Notes: generated by a model not told the origin, from the sequence alone. A stretch of DNA of 64,000 nucleotides from Flavobacteriales bacterium (GCA_016715995.1 JADJXF010000012.1:209669-273668), one strand, 5' to 3'. Positions 41,741-49,100 are shown, numbered from the stretch's first letter. Numbers and translations are program-made.

Positions 41741-42102
41741 CACTTCCTCAGGATCTTCTCCATCGCCCTGCCCTTGGCCAGCTCGTCGACCAGCTTGTCC
41801 ATGTAGCGCACCTGCCGCATGATCGGATCCTCGATCTCTTCGGTCCGATAGCCGCAGATCAGGCCCGTGATCATGCCCACGTTCGGGTGCATGCGTGGGG
41901 CCTGGGCGAAGAAGGTCTCGAAGTCGGTCTTGTCGGCGATCACTTTGGCGAGCCCTTTCTCCGTGTAGCCCGTAAGCCAATGGATCACGGTGTGCAACTC
42001 CTCCTTCGTGCGGCCCTTCTTCTCCACCTTGGTGACATAGTGCGGGTACACGCTGGCGAACGCCATGCGGTAGACCCGTTCGTTGTTGGCTCCCGGTTTC
42101 AT
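41740..42102 (-). CDS. DUF2200 domain protein
   Basis: A 120-residue protein: RVYRMAFASVYPHYVTKVEKKGRTKEEL, LITGLICGYR-like MITGLICGYRTEEIEDPIMRQVRYMDKL and ELAKGRAMEKILRK are highly typical of DUF2200. Function unknown. It is coupled to the Crp/Fnr gene downstream; upstream stands a truncated dihydrofolate-reductase-like start. Confidence 0.9.
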   Translation of the reverse strand: MKPGANNERVYRMAFASVYPHYVTKVEKKGRTKEELHTVIHWLTGYTEKGLAKVIADKTDFETFFAQAPRMHPNVGMITGLICGYRTEEIEDPIMRQVRYMDKLVDELAKGRAMEKILRK

Positions 42103-42108
42103 TGCTTG

Positions 42109-42177
42109 TCAAAGTTGCGGACCGGCGCCGTGGCCGACGAGCGAGATGGTGAAACCGTGGACGATGAGGCGGGGCAT
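42109..42177 (-). pseudogene. 5' remnant of a second dihydrofolate-reductase-family gene
   Basis: Reads MPRLIVHGFTISL then VGHGAGPQL and stop (22 codons). The MxRLIVHGFTISLDGxGAGP pattern is a common start for RibD-C-family proteins, so the rest of the gene is lost. Its first 39 bp are an exact copy of the first 39 bp of the cargo ORF upstream (42713-42751). Confidence 0.7.
42139..42177. repeat. 39-bp direct repeat, downstream copy
   Basis: Identical to 42713-42751 over 39 bp. On the minus strand it spells the first 13 codons MPRLIVHGFTISL of the reductase remnant. The copies are 574 bp apart and bracket the cargo ORF. Confidence 0.9.
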
Positions 42178-42181
42178 GGGG

Positions 42182-42751
42182 CTATCGCATTAAGAGATCC
42201 TTGAGCCTCGCTACCTCGGCTGCGAACATCGCTGCCCATTCCTTGGTCGGAGCACCGCCACAACGCGTTGAGCCTTTCAGGAGAACTGGCGCAGCAGCAC
42301 TATCGCTGTAATAGAAGCGGCCTTCCATGGTGACTTGCTGAACATCCGGGTCGAATGAAGCCGTGCTGTCAATATAGGCGAACTCCAGACCTTGAGCCGA
42401 GACGAAGACGAGTTGCGAATTGCGGAAATAGTACTCGGTGATGTCCACGCAACTCGAAAGCCCGACCCGCTTAACCACCTTGATGAGTTCTCCATTCTTG
42501 AACATCCCGGTCAAGTCTCCACCGCCGTCGGTCATCTGTTCCAAGAACTCCTCGTTCTCAAGCGTCCGTAGCTCATAGTCCTTCACCTCATTGATTTTTT
42601 GAACTTGGCCGTCCACAGCAACGATGTACGCGCTGTCGACCTGCGCATGGGTCACCGTGCAGCCGACCATCACCGCCATGGTAGCGACAGCCATGCGAAA
42701 AGTGCAGGGTGTGAGCGAGATGGTGAAACCGTGGACGATGAGGCGGGGCAT
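42182..42751 (-). CDS. Secreted cargo protein fused to a borrowed 13-codon start
   Basis: A 189-residue ORF. The first 13 codons (MPRLIVHGFTISL) equal the start of the reductase remnant downstream. Then TPCTFR leads into MAVATMAVMVGCTVTHAQ, an evident signal peptide with cleavage near HAQ. The native start is therefore likely the Met at 42694. The mature part is beta-rich (LEFVYIDSTASF-like EFAYIDSTASFDPDVQQVTMEG) with two pairs of Cys; no family is recognised. The GC content looks lower than in flanking genes. Confidence 0.7.
   Translation of the reverse strand: MPRLIVHGFTISLTPCTFRMAVATMAVMVGCTVTHAQVDSAYIVAVDGQVQKINEVKDYELRTLENEEFLEQMTDGGGDLTGMFKNGELIKVVKRVGLSSCVDITEYYFRNSQLVFVSAQGLEFAYIDSTASFDPDVQQVTMEGRFYYSDSAAAPVLLKGSTRCGGAPTKEWAAMFAAEVARLKDLLMR
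42713..42751. repeat. 39-bp direct repeat, upstream copy
   Basis: Matches 42139-42177 exactly and forms the 5' end of the secreted cargo ORF. Sequence on both outer sides differs, apart from a weak GGGCT similarity just upstream of the ATG. Confidence 0.9.
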
Positions 42752-42757
42752 ATGGGC

Positions 42758-43693
42758 TTATTGGGCCTTCACGCCATTATCCTTCGCTTTCGTCGCCGCC
42801 GGTTGTTTTGCGTGGATCAGATGGGACAGTGCCTTCTGCAGTTCGGCCTCATCCTTTAGAGCCTGTGATAGTCGTTCAGATAATTCGCCGAGCACTACTC
42901 GAATGCTGGTCGCGAGCTCCATACAATGCTCGTCGCTACGTTCATGAACGCCATCGCTCAAGGCACCATGTAGCAAGGTCATTGGATTGTATCCATTTAT
43001 CAGAAGCACCTGCGGTATCGCATCCTTCACCATTTCTAGCGCCTTCTTGAACTGCGTCTCATCAATGGCCTTCTTAACCTTCTCAATCTTGTCGGGTGAG
43101 CCATCGACCTTTTCAAGGACCTTGAGGATCTCGCTTAGGATGCGCTTCTTCTGATTCTCAACGACACGCCGGTAGTAGATGAACGCACCGATACCAAGCC
43201 CTTGGTTCTCGCAACGCCTGCCCTTGAGAAAGATCTCCCTATCAGGCCCAATCAGACTTATGAGTCGAGCAGGCACGGGCGGACCAAAAGTTGGTAGCTC
43301 GCCAAATTTGTAGCAAGTAGCGATCCCTTGAACAGAAGTTGTGGTTCCGTTGTACTCCTTGAGTTCAATGGCCATGGAGAAAATCTTCTCCTCCGTCTGG
43401 CAATTGGAACACAGGTATGTGACGTAGTCAAGTGTCCAACCGTCCTTCTCCAGATATATCGAATGCTCGGACTTGCGCCGAAAGAACCGCATCCCATTGC
43501 AATGCTCACTCGGACAATGAAGCTGGATCTCTGGTGCTGCAAGCGCTGGCTTGTATTCAACACCTGTCCATTCTCTCTTGCAAAGCTCAGAGACTGAGCG
43601 GAATTGATTTGGAGAAGCACTCTCCAAAAACTCGGAGAGCGGTGTTGGCACCTCCGGTTCAGCCGGTGTAGGTTCTTGTTCTTTGTCCGACAT
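42758..43693 (-). CDS. Zinc-ribbon protein of unknown function (DUF4145-like?)
   Basis: A 311-residue protein with lower GC. An acidic/proline-rich N-terminus is followed by zinc-ribbon cysteines CPSEHC and CSNC (residues about 59-93). A helical part begins at RRCENQGLGIGAFIYYRRVVENQKKRIL, similar in feel to the HEPN-like half of DUF4145 proteins. A coiled, Ala/Lys-rich C-terminus ends in KDNGVKAQ. Its stop lies 6 bp before the borrowed start at 42751. The function is unknown; a defence-type role cannot be excluded. Confidence 0.65.
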   Translation of the reverse strand: MSDKEQEPTPAEPEVPTPLSEFLESASPNQFRSVSELCKREWTGVEYKPALAAPEIQLHCPSEHCNGMRFFRRKSEHSIYLEKDGWTLDYVTYLCSNCQTEEKIFSMAIELKEYNGTTTSVQGIATCYKFGELPTFGPPVPARLISLIGPDREIFLKGRRCENQGLGIGAFIYYRRVVENQKKRILSEILKVLEKVDGSPDKIEKVKKAIDETQFKKALEMVKDAIPQVLLINGYNPMTLLHGALSDGVHERSDEHCMELATSIRVVLGELSERLSQALKDEAELQKALSHLIHAKQPAATKAKDNGVKAQ

Positions 43694-43713
43694 GGTTTAT
43701 CATGAAAGCCCCG

Positions 43714-43721
43714 GAAAGTTA
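43714..43721 (-). promoter_or_regulatory. Possible -7 promoter box of the zinc-ribbon gene
   Basis: The minus strand reads TAACTTTC 20 bp before the ATG at 43693, one base from TAnnTTTG. It overlaps one end of the structured element 43718-43843. Confidence 0.35.
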
Positions 43722-43843
43722 GGTTCCGTGAGCATTTCGCGTGACGGATTGAAGCGGAAAGCCCGCAAGCGAGGAGGAACGACGAGTGCGGACTTGCAGC
43801 GGAAAGCCGGACCCCGAGGCTTTGCGAGGGGGCACGCCCTAAC
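43718..43843. repeat. 126-bp structured intergenic element with inverted ends
   Basis: Begins GTTAGG and ends CCTAAC (6-bp inverted repeats). Interior has stem-forming pieces: GCGTG near 43739 with CACGC near 43833; CCGCAAGCG; and the repeated phrase AGCGGAAAGCC at about 43756 and 43798. It fills the gap between aldehyde dehydrogenase and the zinc-ribbon gene. The composition (GACGGATTGAAGCGGAAAGC) recalls dispersed Bacteroidota repeats, but this could not be checked. Confidence 0.55.
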
Positions 43844-43846
43844 AAC

Positions 43847-45301
43847 TCAATTCAAATTCAAGTACGCCCCCAACCCATGCAAGCCGCCTTCGCGGCCGTA
43901 GCCGCTTTCCTTGTAGCCGCCGAAGGGTGAGGTGGGATCGAACTTGTTGTAGGTGTTGGCCCAGATGACGCCCGCGCGCAGTTTGCTGGTGAGGTTGAAG
44001 ATCTTGCTTCCCTTGTCCGTCCACACGCCGGCGCTGAGGCCGTAGGGCGTGTTGTTGGCTTTCTGGATCACCTCGTCCACGGTGCGGAAGGTCTGCACGG
44101 CGAGCACGGGGCCGAAGATCTCCTCCTGCGCGATGCGCGCGCTTTGCGCCACGTTGAGGAAGAGCGTGGGGCGGCACCAGAAGCCTTTGCCGGGCAGTTC
44201 GCACGCGGGCTGGTACATCTCCGCGCCATCGGCCACGCCCACCTTGAGGTATTTGTTGATGGTGCCGAGCTGCTCCTTGCTGTTGATGGCGCCGATGTCG
44301 GTGTTCTTGTCGAGCGGATCGCCTACGACGAGCGAGCGCATGCGGTGCTTGAGCTTGCGGATGACTTCGTCGTGTACGCCTTCTTCCACGAAGAGGCGGC
44401 TACCGGCGCAGCACACGTGGCCCTGGTTGAAGTAGATGCCGTTGATGATGCCTTCGACGGCCTGATCGATGGTGGCGTCGGCGAAGATGATGTTGGCCGC
44501 CTTGCCGCCGAGCTCGAGCGTGGCCTTCTTGCCGGTGCCGGCGATGTTCTTCTGGATGAGCTTGCCCACGCCGGTGCTCCCCGTGAACGCGATCTTGTCG
44601 ATGCCCGGATGGTTGACGAGCGCCGCGCCCGTGGCACCCGCACCGGTGATGATGTTGACGACGCCATCGGGCAGTTCGGCCTCTTGGATGAGCTCGGCGA
44701 GCAGCAATGAGGTGAGCGGTGTGGTCTCGGCGGGTTTCAGCACCACGGTGTTGCCGCAGGCGAGCGCGGGCGCGATCTTCCACGCGGCCATGAGCAGCGG
44801 GAAATTCCACGGGATGATCTGCCCGGCAACTCCAAGCGCGCTCGGTGTTTTTCCGGGGAAGGCGTAGCCGAGCTTATCGGCCCAACCGGCGTAGTAGAAG
44901 AAGTGCGCGGCGGCGAGCGGCACGTCCACGTCGCGACTTTCGCGGATGGCCTTGCCGCCGTCCATGCTTTCGACCACGGCGAACTGGCGGGCTTTCTCCT
45001 GCAGCAGGCGCGCGATGCGGTAGATGTACTTGGCGCGTTCGGCGGCGGGCATCCGGGACCACACGTTGTCGTAGGCCTTGCGCGCGGCTTTCACGGCGGC
45101 GTCCACATCGGCTGCGTTCGCTTCAGCGATGCGCGCGATCTTCTGCTCGTTGGAGGGGTTGATGGTGTCGAAGTACTTCCCCGATTTCGGAGCCGTCCAC
45201 TTGCCGCCGATGAAGAGCTCGTATTGAGCCTTAAGGGTGAAGTGGTCCTTGGACTCGGGGGCTGGGGCGAGGGGCCAGGAGATGGTCTTGGTCTTTGCCA
45301 T
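43847..45301 (-). CDS. Aldehyde dehydrogenase (full length)
   Basis: A 484-residue NAD-dependent dehydrogenase: IPWNFPLLMAAWKIAPALACG, FTGSTGVGKLIQ, LELGGKAANIIFADA (catalytic Glu), and NQGHVCCAGSRLFV (catalytic Cys). C-terminal FGGYKESGYGREGG. I use the ATG at 45301, 6 bp after a TAGTTTCG box and matching the remnant start at 45856 in spacing. With deoC product acetaldehyde as a plausible substrate, it may complete deoxyribose breakdown. Confidence 0.92.
   Translation of the reverse strand: MAKTKTISWPLAPAPESKDHFTLKAQYELFIGGKWTAPKSGKYFDTINPSNEQKIARIAEANAADVDAAVKAARKAYDNVWSRMPAAERAKYIYRIARLLQEKARQFAVVESMDGGKAIRESRDVDVPLAAAHFFYYAGWADKLGYAFPGKTPSALGVAGQIIPWNFPLLMAAWKIAPALACGNTVVLKPAETTPLTSLLLAELIQEAELPDGVVNIITGAGATGAALVNHPGIDKIAFTGSTGVGKLIQKNIAGTGKKATLELGGKAANIIFADATIDQAVEGIINGIYFNQGHVCCAGSRLFVEEGVHDEVIRKLKHRMRSLVVGDPLDKNTDIGAINSKEQLGTINKYLKVGVADGAEMYQPACELPGKGFWCRPTLFLNVAQSARIAQEEIFGPVLAVQTFRTVDEVIQKANNTPYGLSAGVWTDKGSKIFNLTSKLRAGVIWANTYNKFDPTSPFGGYKESGYGREGGLHGLGAYLNLN
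45264..45289. repeat. 26-bp repeat from the aldehyde dehydrogenase start, downstream copy
   Basis: Identical to 45822-45847 and located in codons 4-12 of the dehydrogenase. The two copies are 558 bp apart with the RraB-domain gene between them. Confidence 0.85.
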
Positions 45302-45307
45302 GTTCAA

Positions 45308-45315
45308 CGAAACTA
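45308..45315 (-). promoter_or_regulatory. Probable -7 promoter box of the aldehyde dehydrogenase
   Basis: The minus strand reads TAGTTTCG with 6 bp to the ATG at 45301. The remnant copy upstream has TATCTTCG with the same 6-bp spacing. Confidence 0.5.
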
Positions 45316-45351
45316 AGGTTCAAGGTCGATGGTAACCGGGCAACAGTTCTA

Positions 45352-45813
45352 CTAGTCCAGATTGGTGCCCCAGCCGTCAAAATCACAGTCGCGCTGATAG
45401 CCGAGCGTGCACATGCGCTCCGTCCACTCAACCATGGCATCCTCCGCCATGCTTACCGGTTGGGTCCAACCGGTGGCGATGAAAGTCCCGTCCCCGCTTG
45501 CCGAGGCTCGCGCTTCCGCGTCGTATCCAAGCTGCTTCAGATCCCTCACAAGCTCTTGGACCTTCGTCAGCTTGTTCGAATAAAAGAAGAACTCCACCTT
45601 CTTCATTCGCTCAGGACCCACGCCACGCTTTCCGAGTTCATCGAGCGTCCGATGTGTTGTGCGCGATTGGAGTGCGAGATTCTGTTTGAATGCCTCCTCT
45701 TGGACGAAGCGGTCGGGGGTGCTCATCTGCTCTTCGGTGTTCGAGTCGTTCTTGCAGCCGAACAAGAATGTGAACAGTCCCATGATCAATGCCGGGGTTC
45801 GTGTTCCATTCAT
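45352..45813 (-). CDS. RraB-domain lipoprotein
   Basis: A 153-residue protein. Signal LIMGLFTFLFGC suggests a lipobox (Cys about 20). Residues 68-150 resemble RNase E inhibitor RraB (KKVEFFFYSNKLTKVQELVRDLKQLGYDAEA ... DFDGWGT), including the DGWGT end motif. RraB is normally cytosolic, so lipidated export is unusual. Its ATG lies 1 bp after the stop of the 13-codon dehydrogenase remnant (TAACATG), as if translationally coupled to it. Confidence 0.72.
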   Translation of the reverse strand: MNGTRTPALIMGLFTFLFGCKNDSNTEEQMSTPDRFVQEEAFKQNLALQSRTTHRTLDELGKRGVGPERMKKVEFFFYSNKLTKVQELVRDLKQLGYDAEARASASGDGTFIATGWTQPVSMAEDAMVEWTERMCTLGYQRDCDFDGWGTNLD

Positions 45814-45814
45814 G

Positions 45815-45856
45815 TTATAGCGGGGCGAGGGGCCAGGAGATGGTCTTCTTGGGCAT
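45815..45856 (-). pseudogene. 5' remnant of the aldehyde dehydrogenase gene
   Basis: MPKKTISWPLAPL and stop. The intact gene begins MAKTKTISWPLAPAPES. 26 bp are identical between the two (45822-45847 and 45264-45289). It keeps its own promoter box, and the RraB-domain gene follows immediately. Confidence 0.75.
45822..45847. repeat. 26-bp repeat from the aldehyde dehydrogenase start, upstream copy
   Basis: Exact match to 45264-45289, within the 13-codon remnant. Confidence 0.85.
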
Positions 45857-45862
45857 GGTGAG

Positions 45863-45870
45863 CGAAGATA
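45863..45870 (-). promoter_or_regulatory. -7 promoter box in front of the remnant and RraB-domain gene
   Basis: The minus strand reads TATCTTCG, 6 bp before the remnant ATG at 45856. It would now drive the RraB-domain cargo gene. Confidence 0.5.
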
Positions 45871-45885
45871 GATGGCGACCTCCGC

Positions 45886-45905
45886 CCTGCCTACCGGCAG
45901 GCAGG
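45886..45905. repeat. Second copy of the 20-bp near-palindrome
   Basis: CCTGCCTACCGGCAGGCAGG differs at one base from the core at 40498-40517. It stands 10 bp past the stop of the DinB-type gene and could terminate it. Confidence 0.75.
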
Positions 45906-45915
45906 CTCGCTGGCG

Positions 45916-46404
45916 CTACTTGCTCGCCAGTAACACCAACTGTCCGCGATGATAGGCCAAGTGACTCGTGCGACTGAGCAGCACGTTCAACCGGTTGCGG
46001 TGCGGTTCCTTGGGGAAATCCCCTTCGGAGATGTTCGCATGGCGCGTGAACCAGTCCTCCGCTGGCAACCGCGCTATGTGCTGCATCAACGTGTCGCTAA
46101 CCGTTCTCCACTGTGCGCGGAGCTGCGGTAGCGAAGGAAGCTCGGCAATCGCACGGTCCGGTGCATCGATGAACAGCGGCTTCAATTCCGGATAGAGCGC
46201 AGGCTGGAACCGGAGCAGCGGCATCATCACGTCATGTTCTGCGATCAAATGTCCAACGAGGTAGATACCCCTGTTACGTGAGGGGGCGACCTCGGTCATC
46301 AACTGTACGTCGGAGACCTTCTCCAGCAGGGCGCTGGTAGCGTTCAGCTCCTTGGTCCAGGCGTCGATCACCATCTTCACAAAGAGCTCGGTCCGTGGGT
46401 CCAT
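45916..46404 (-). CDS. DinB-family four-helix protein
   Basis: A 162-residue protein: YLVGHLIAEHDVMMPLL with the first His ligands near residues 54-59, and a C-terminal RTSHLAYHRGQLVLLA with the last ligands, as in metal-dependent DinB/YfiT-type thiol transferases. The start at 46404 (MDPRTELFVKMV) gives the normal length; the longer frame crosses the fragment at 46482. Substrate unknown. Confidence 0.85.
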   Translation of the reverse strand: MDPRTELFVKMVIDAWTKELNATSALLEKVSDVQLMTEVAPSRNRGIYLVGHLIAEHDVMMPLLRFQPALYPELKPLFIDAPDRAIAELPSLPQLRAQWRTVSDTLMQHIARLPAEDWFTRHANISEGDFPKEPHRNRLNVLLSRTSHLAYHRGQLVLLASK

Positions 46405-46481
46405 GGGGTTACAGGTTGGCCCAAAGGAAGGAAGCGCAACGGTCCGGTCGGCGTACACCATGCAGAAGGCCGTGCCTTGGC

Positions 46482-46834
46482 CTACTGCTTCACGAAGCGC
46501 GCGGTGCGGCGACCCGATGCACTCATCATCCGCACCGCGTAGCTGCCCGGTGGCAATGCGGAGACATTGATGCTTCCACCCACCAACGCGGCCAGGCACA
46601 TGACCACACGACCCGTCGCATCGAGGACCAACACCTGCTCCCCTTCCAGAGCGCCACCGGCAATGAAGAGTGCATCGGCACACGGGTTGGGGTAAAGCAC
46701 CATATCGGATGTCAAGCTGCTCGCCCCCACGGCAACGACCTTGCTCCATTCGTGCCCCCATTGTGATCCACCTGCTCCAGTTTGTAGTAGCTGATCGCGC
46801 TCGTGCCATTCGGGTCGGTCATCGCGACCGCGAT
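46482..46834 (-). pseudogene. C-terminal fragment of a T9SS-secreted protein
   Basis: The end codes for a T9SS type A sorting domain (SDMVLYPNPCADALF ... VLDATGRVV ... LPPGSYAVRMMSASGRRTARFVKQ). The preceding stretch (TDPNGTSAISYYKLEQVDHNGG) is in another frame; one G missing from the run at 46755-46759 would explain the shift. The rest of the gene, normally hundreds of codons, is absent upstream. Confidence 0.7.
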
Positions 46835-46859
46835 TCAAAGTGAGACACTACCCTCCGTG

Positions 46860-48080
46860 CTATCCGCGCTTCACGATGCGCAGTGGAAGCAGTCGCGCGT
46901 CGTCCCAGCGGATGATGTAATAGCCAGGAGACAATACCGCAAGTGAGAGCCGCTGTACGCCTGCCATCGCACGACCAGTGGCCACAACATGACCAACGGC
47001 ATCGATGAGCGAATAGGTGGCGGATACCATGGACTCCGGCAACTGCAACACCACCTCATCCACAGCAGGATTGGGGTAAACGCTGGCAACTTGCGCCATG
47101 CCGGCTTGCGCATCCTCGACGCCAGTGGACAACGCATAGCGGTAGAGCCCTTGCCCCGCCGAACTCATGTTGTACCCGATGAACACGTAGCCATCGTGCT
47201 GAAGGATGCCACTGCCATGGATGTCGGCCGCGTTCAGGTTGCCGGTGATGTTCGTCCAGGATGCGCCCTCATTCGTGCTGCGGTACAGACTGTCGCGTTG
47301 CCCGCCCGCGAAGTGGCGGCTTTCCAGGTACAACGTTGTGCCGAAGCGCTTCACCTCCACCATGCCAAGCCCGAAGAACGCGGGTTGTGTCCAAGCGGTC
47401 CACGTCTCGCCATAGTCGGAGCTCCTGTACGCTGCACCTCCCTGCGCGGAATAGTACAGGTAGCTCCCCATCCGCCAAACGTTCTCCCCGTTCAGGTCGC
47501 CAGCCCCGATGCCCGTGGATTGCGTCCAGGAAGCAGCGTTGATGGTGCGGTACACGCCACCGCCGATGGTCGCCGCTATGAAGTACGGACCTGACGAGGC
47601 CATGCCGATCACGTTCAAGTTGGTGAGGCCATTATTCACCGCCGTCCATGAGTTCCCGTCGACGGTGCGGTAGATGCCCGCAGTGCTCGTATACGCGTAC
47701 AGCCCACCGCCATACTCGAAGAAGCCCCGGACTACGGTGGCCGTTGGGGCTCCGGGCGCGCTGGTCCAGGTATCGCCTTCGTTGTCCGTGAAGTGGATGC
47801 ACGCCGTGATGGAGCTTGAACCGGCGAAATACCGCCCGTTGAAGTGGTAGCCGATATCCGAAGGATTGCCAGCGATCGGGTTGGCCACCGGCGTCCATGT
47901 TCCACCATGATCATTGCTCCGGTACAGCACGTTGTACGCCCTCGCGAAGACGTGGGTCGGGGTAGTGCCGTGGGTGGCCGCCCCGTAGACAAGGGTGGAG
48001 AGGCCGTTGTTCACTTGGCTCCATTGGGCGGCGGCCGGGAGGGAGAGAAGAAAAGCGAGGGATGCGGAGAAAATCTTCAT
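46860..48080 (-). CDS. T9SS-secreted BNR/sialidase-repeat-like protein
   Basis: A 406-residue protein with signal peptide (MKIFSASLAFLLSLPAAAQ), several Asp-box-like repeats (NVLYRSNDHGGTWTPVAN, ...FTDNEGDTWTS, AAYRSSDYGETWTAWTQ, DSLYRSTNEGASWTNITG), and a T9SS type A sorting domain (VASVYPNPAVDEVVLQLP to the end). It is probably a surface or secreted beta-propeller; binding partner unknown. Start at 48080 is chosen for the signal peptide. Confidence 0.85.
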   Translation of the reverse strand: MKIFSASLAFLLSLPAAAQWSQVNNGLSTLVYGAATHGTTPTHVFARAYNVLYRSNDHGGTWTPVANPIAGNPSDIGYHFNGRYFAGSSSITACIHFTDNEGDTWTSAPGAPTATVVRGFFEYGGGLYAYTSTAGIYRTVDGNSWTAVNNGLTNLNVIGMASSGPYFIAATIGGGVYRTINAASWTQSTGIGAGDLNGENVWRMGSYLYYSAQGGAAYRSSDYGETWTAWTQPAFFGLGMVEVKRFGTTLYLESRHFAGGQRDSLYRSTNEGASWTNITGNLNAADIHGSGILQHDGYVFIGYNMSSAGQGLYRYALSTGVEDAQAGMAQVASVYPNPAVDEVVLQLPESMVSATYSLIDAVGHVVATGRAMAGVQRLSLAVLSPGYYIIRWDDARLLPLRIVKRG

Positions 48081-48167
48081 GGGCGTGGGGTTTAGCAAAT
48101 ACCGGTCTGAAATCGGCTCATGCACCTACATCGGCGAACGGTCCTATTCGTGAACAGGGCGCAGCAA

Positions 48168-49088
48168 TCAATCCAAGCTGAAATAATCCGCGCTCTGGTA
48201 GTGCCCGTCGGCCTCCTTCTGCAATTGCATGAGGATGTCGTTCGCCAAACTGCTCGCACCGAAGCGGAACCAATGCTTGTCCAGCCATTCCTCGCCGAGC
48301 TCCTCCTTCACCATCATCAGGTAGTGCAGTGCCTGTTTGCTGGTGCGGATGCCACCGGCGGGTTTCATGGCGATCATCTGCCCGGTCTTCAGGTAGTGGT
48401 CGCGGATGGCGTGCAGCATCACGAGCGTCACTTCCATGGTTGCGGCCGGGTTGATCTTGCCGGTGCTGGTTTTGATGAAGTCGGCACCAGCGGCGATGGC
48501 GATATCGCTCGCGAGCCGAACCTTGTCATAGGTACCGAGTTCTCCGGTTTCGAGGATCACCTTCAGCCGCGCATCACCACAGGCTTCCTTGATCGCAGCG
48601 ATCTCATCGAACACGAAGTTGTGGTCGCCGCTGTGGAAGTGGCCGCGGCTGATCACCATATCGATCTCGTCGGCGCCTTCGTTCACCGCGAACTTGGTGT
48701 CGGCGATCTTCACGTTGCGCGGAGCCTGGCCGCTGGGGAAGGCAGTGGAAACGGAAGCCACCTTTACACCGCTCTCACCGAGCGCCTTCTTCGCCACCTT
48801 CACCAAGGAAGGATATACGCACACTGCCGCCACTGTAGGCAGGCCCGGCAGACTGTCGTGCGGGTGCATGGCCTTGAAGCACATCTGCTTCACCTTGCTT
48901 GGCGTGTCGGCACCCTCCAATGTGGTAAGGTCGATCATGCTCAGCGCGAGCTTCATGCCATGCACCTTCGCCTCCTTCTTGATGCTGCGGGCCTTGATGC
49001 GCGCCACGCGCTCCTCGATCCCCACTTGGTCGATGGTGGGCGTTGTGCGCGGATCGAAACGGGGCGATGCGATGGTCCTAACTGCCAT
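48168..49088 (-). CDS. deoC: Deoxyribose-phosphate aldolase
   Basis: A 306-residue class I aldolase cleaving 2-deoxyribose 5-phosphate to acetaldehyde and glyceraldehyde 3-phosphate. AAVCVYPSLV, DEIDMVISRG and GADFIKTSTGK (Schiff-base Lys) and MKPAGGIRTSKQAL are the family motifs. The start at 49088 is preferred for its TATCTTCG box 4 bp upstream. On the same strand lie both aldehyde dehydrogenase paralogues, 3 and 14 kb further on. Confidence 0.94.
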   Translation of the reverse strand: MAVRTIASPRFDPRTTPTIDQVGIEERVARIKARSIKKEAKVHGMKLALSMIDLTTLEGADTPSKVKQMCFKAMHPHDSLPGLPTVAAVCVYPSLVKVAKKALGESGVKVASVSTAFPSGQAPRNVKIADTKFAVNEGADEIDMVISRGHFHSGDHNFVFDEIAAIKEACGDARLKVILETGELGTYDKVRLASDIAIAAGADFIKTSTGKINPAATMEVTLVMLHAIRDHYLKTGQMIAMKPAGGIRTSKQALHYLMMVKEELGEEWLDKHWFRFGASSLANDILMQLQKEADGHYQSADYFSLD

Positions 49089-49092
49089 ACTG

Positions 49093-49100
49093 CGAAGATA
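49093..49100 (-). promoter_or_regulatory. Probable -7 promoter box of deoC
   Basis: The minus strand reads TATCTTCG, 4 bp before the ATG. Confidence 0.5.

Noticed and set aside
43718..43843. Integron attC site (GTTAGG and CCTAAC core-like ends)
   Set aside because: An attC site reads RYYYAAC ... GTTRRRY on one strand. Here the order is GTTAGG ... CCTAAC on both strands, the opposite, and no integrase gene was seen; one end also overlaps a possible -7 box.
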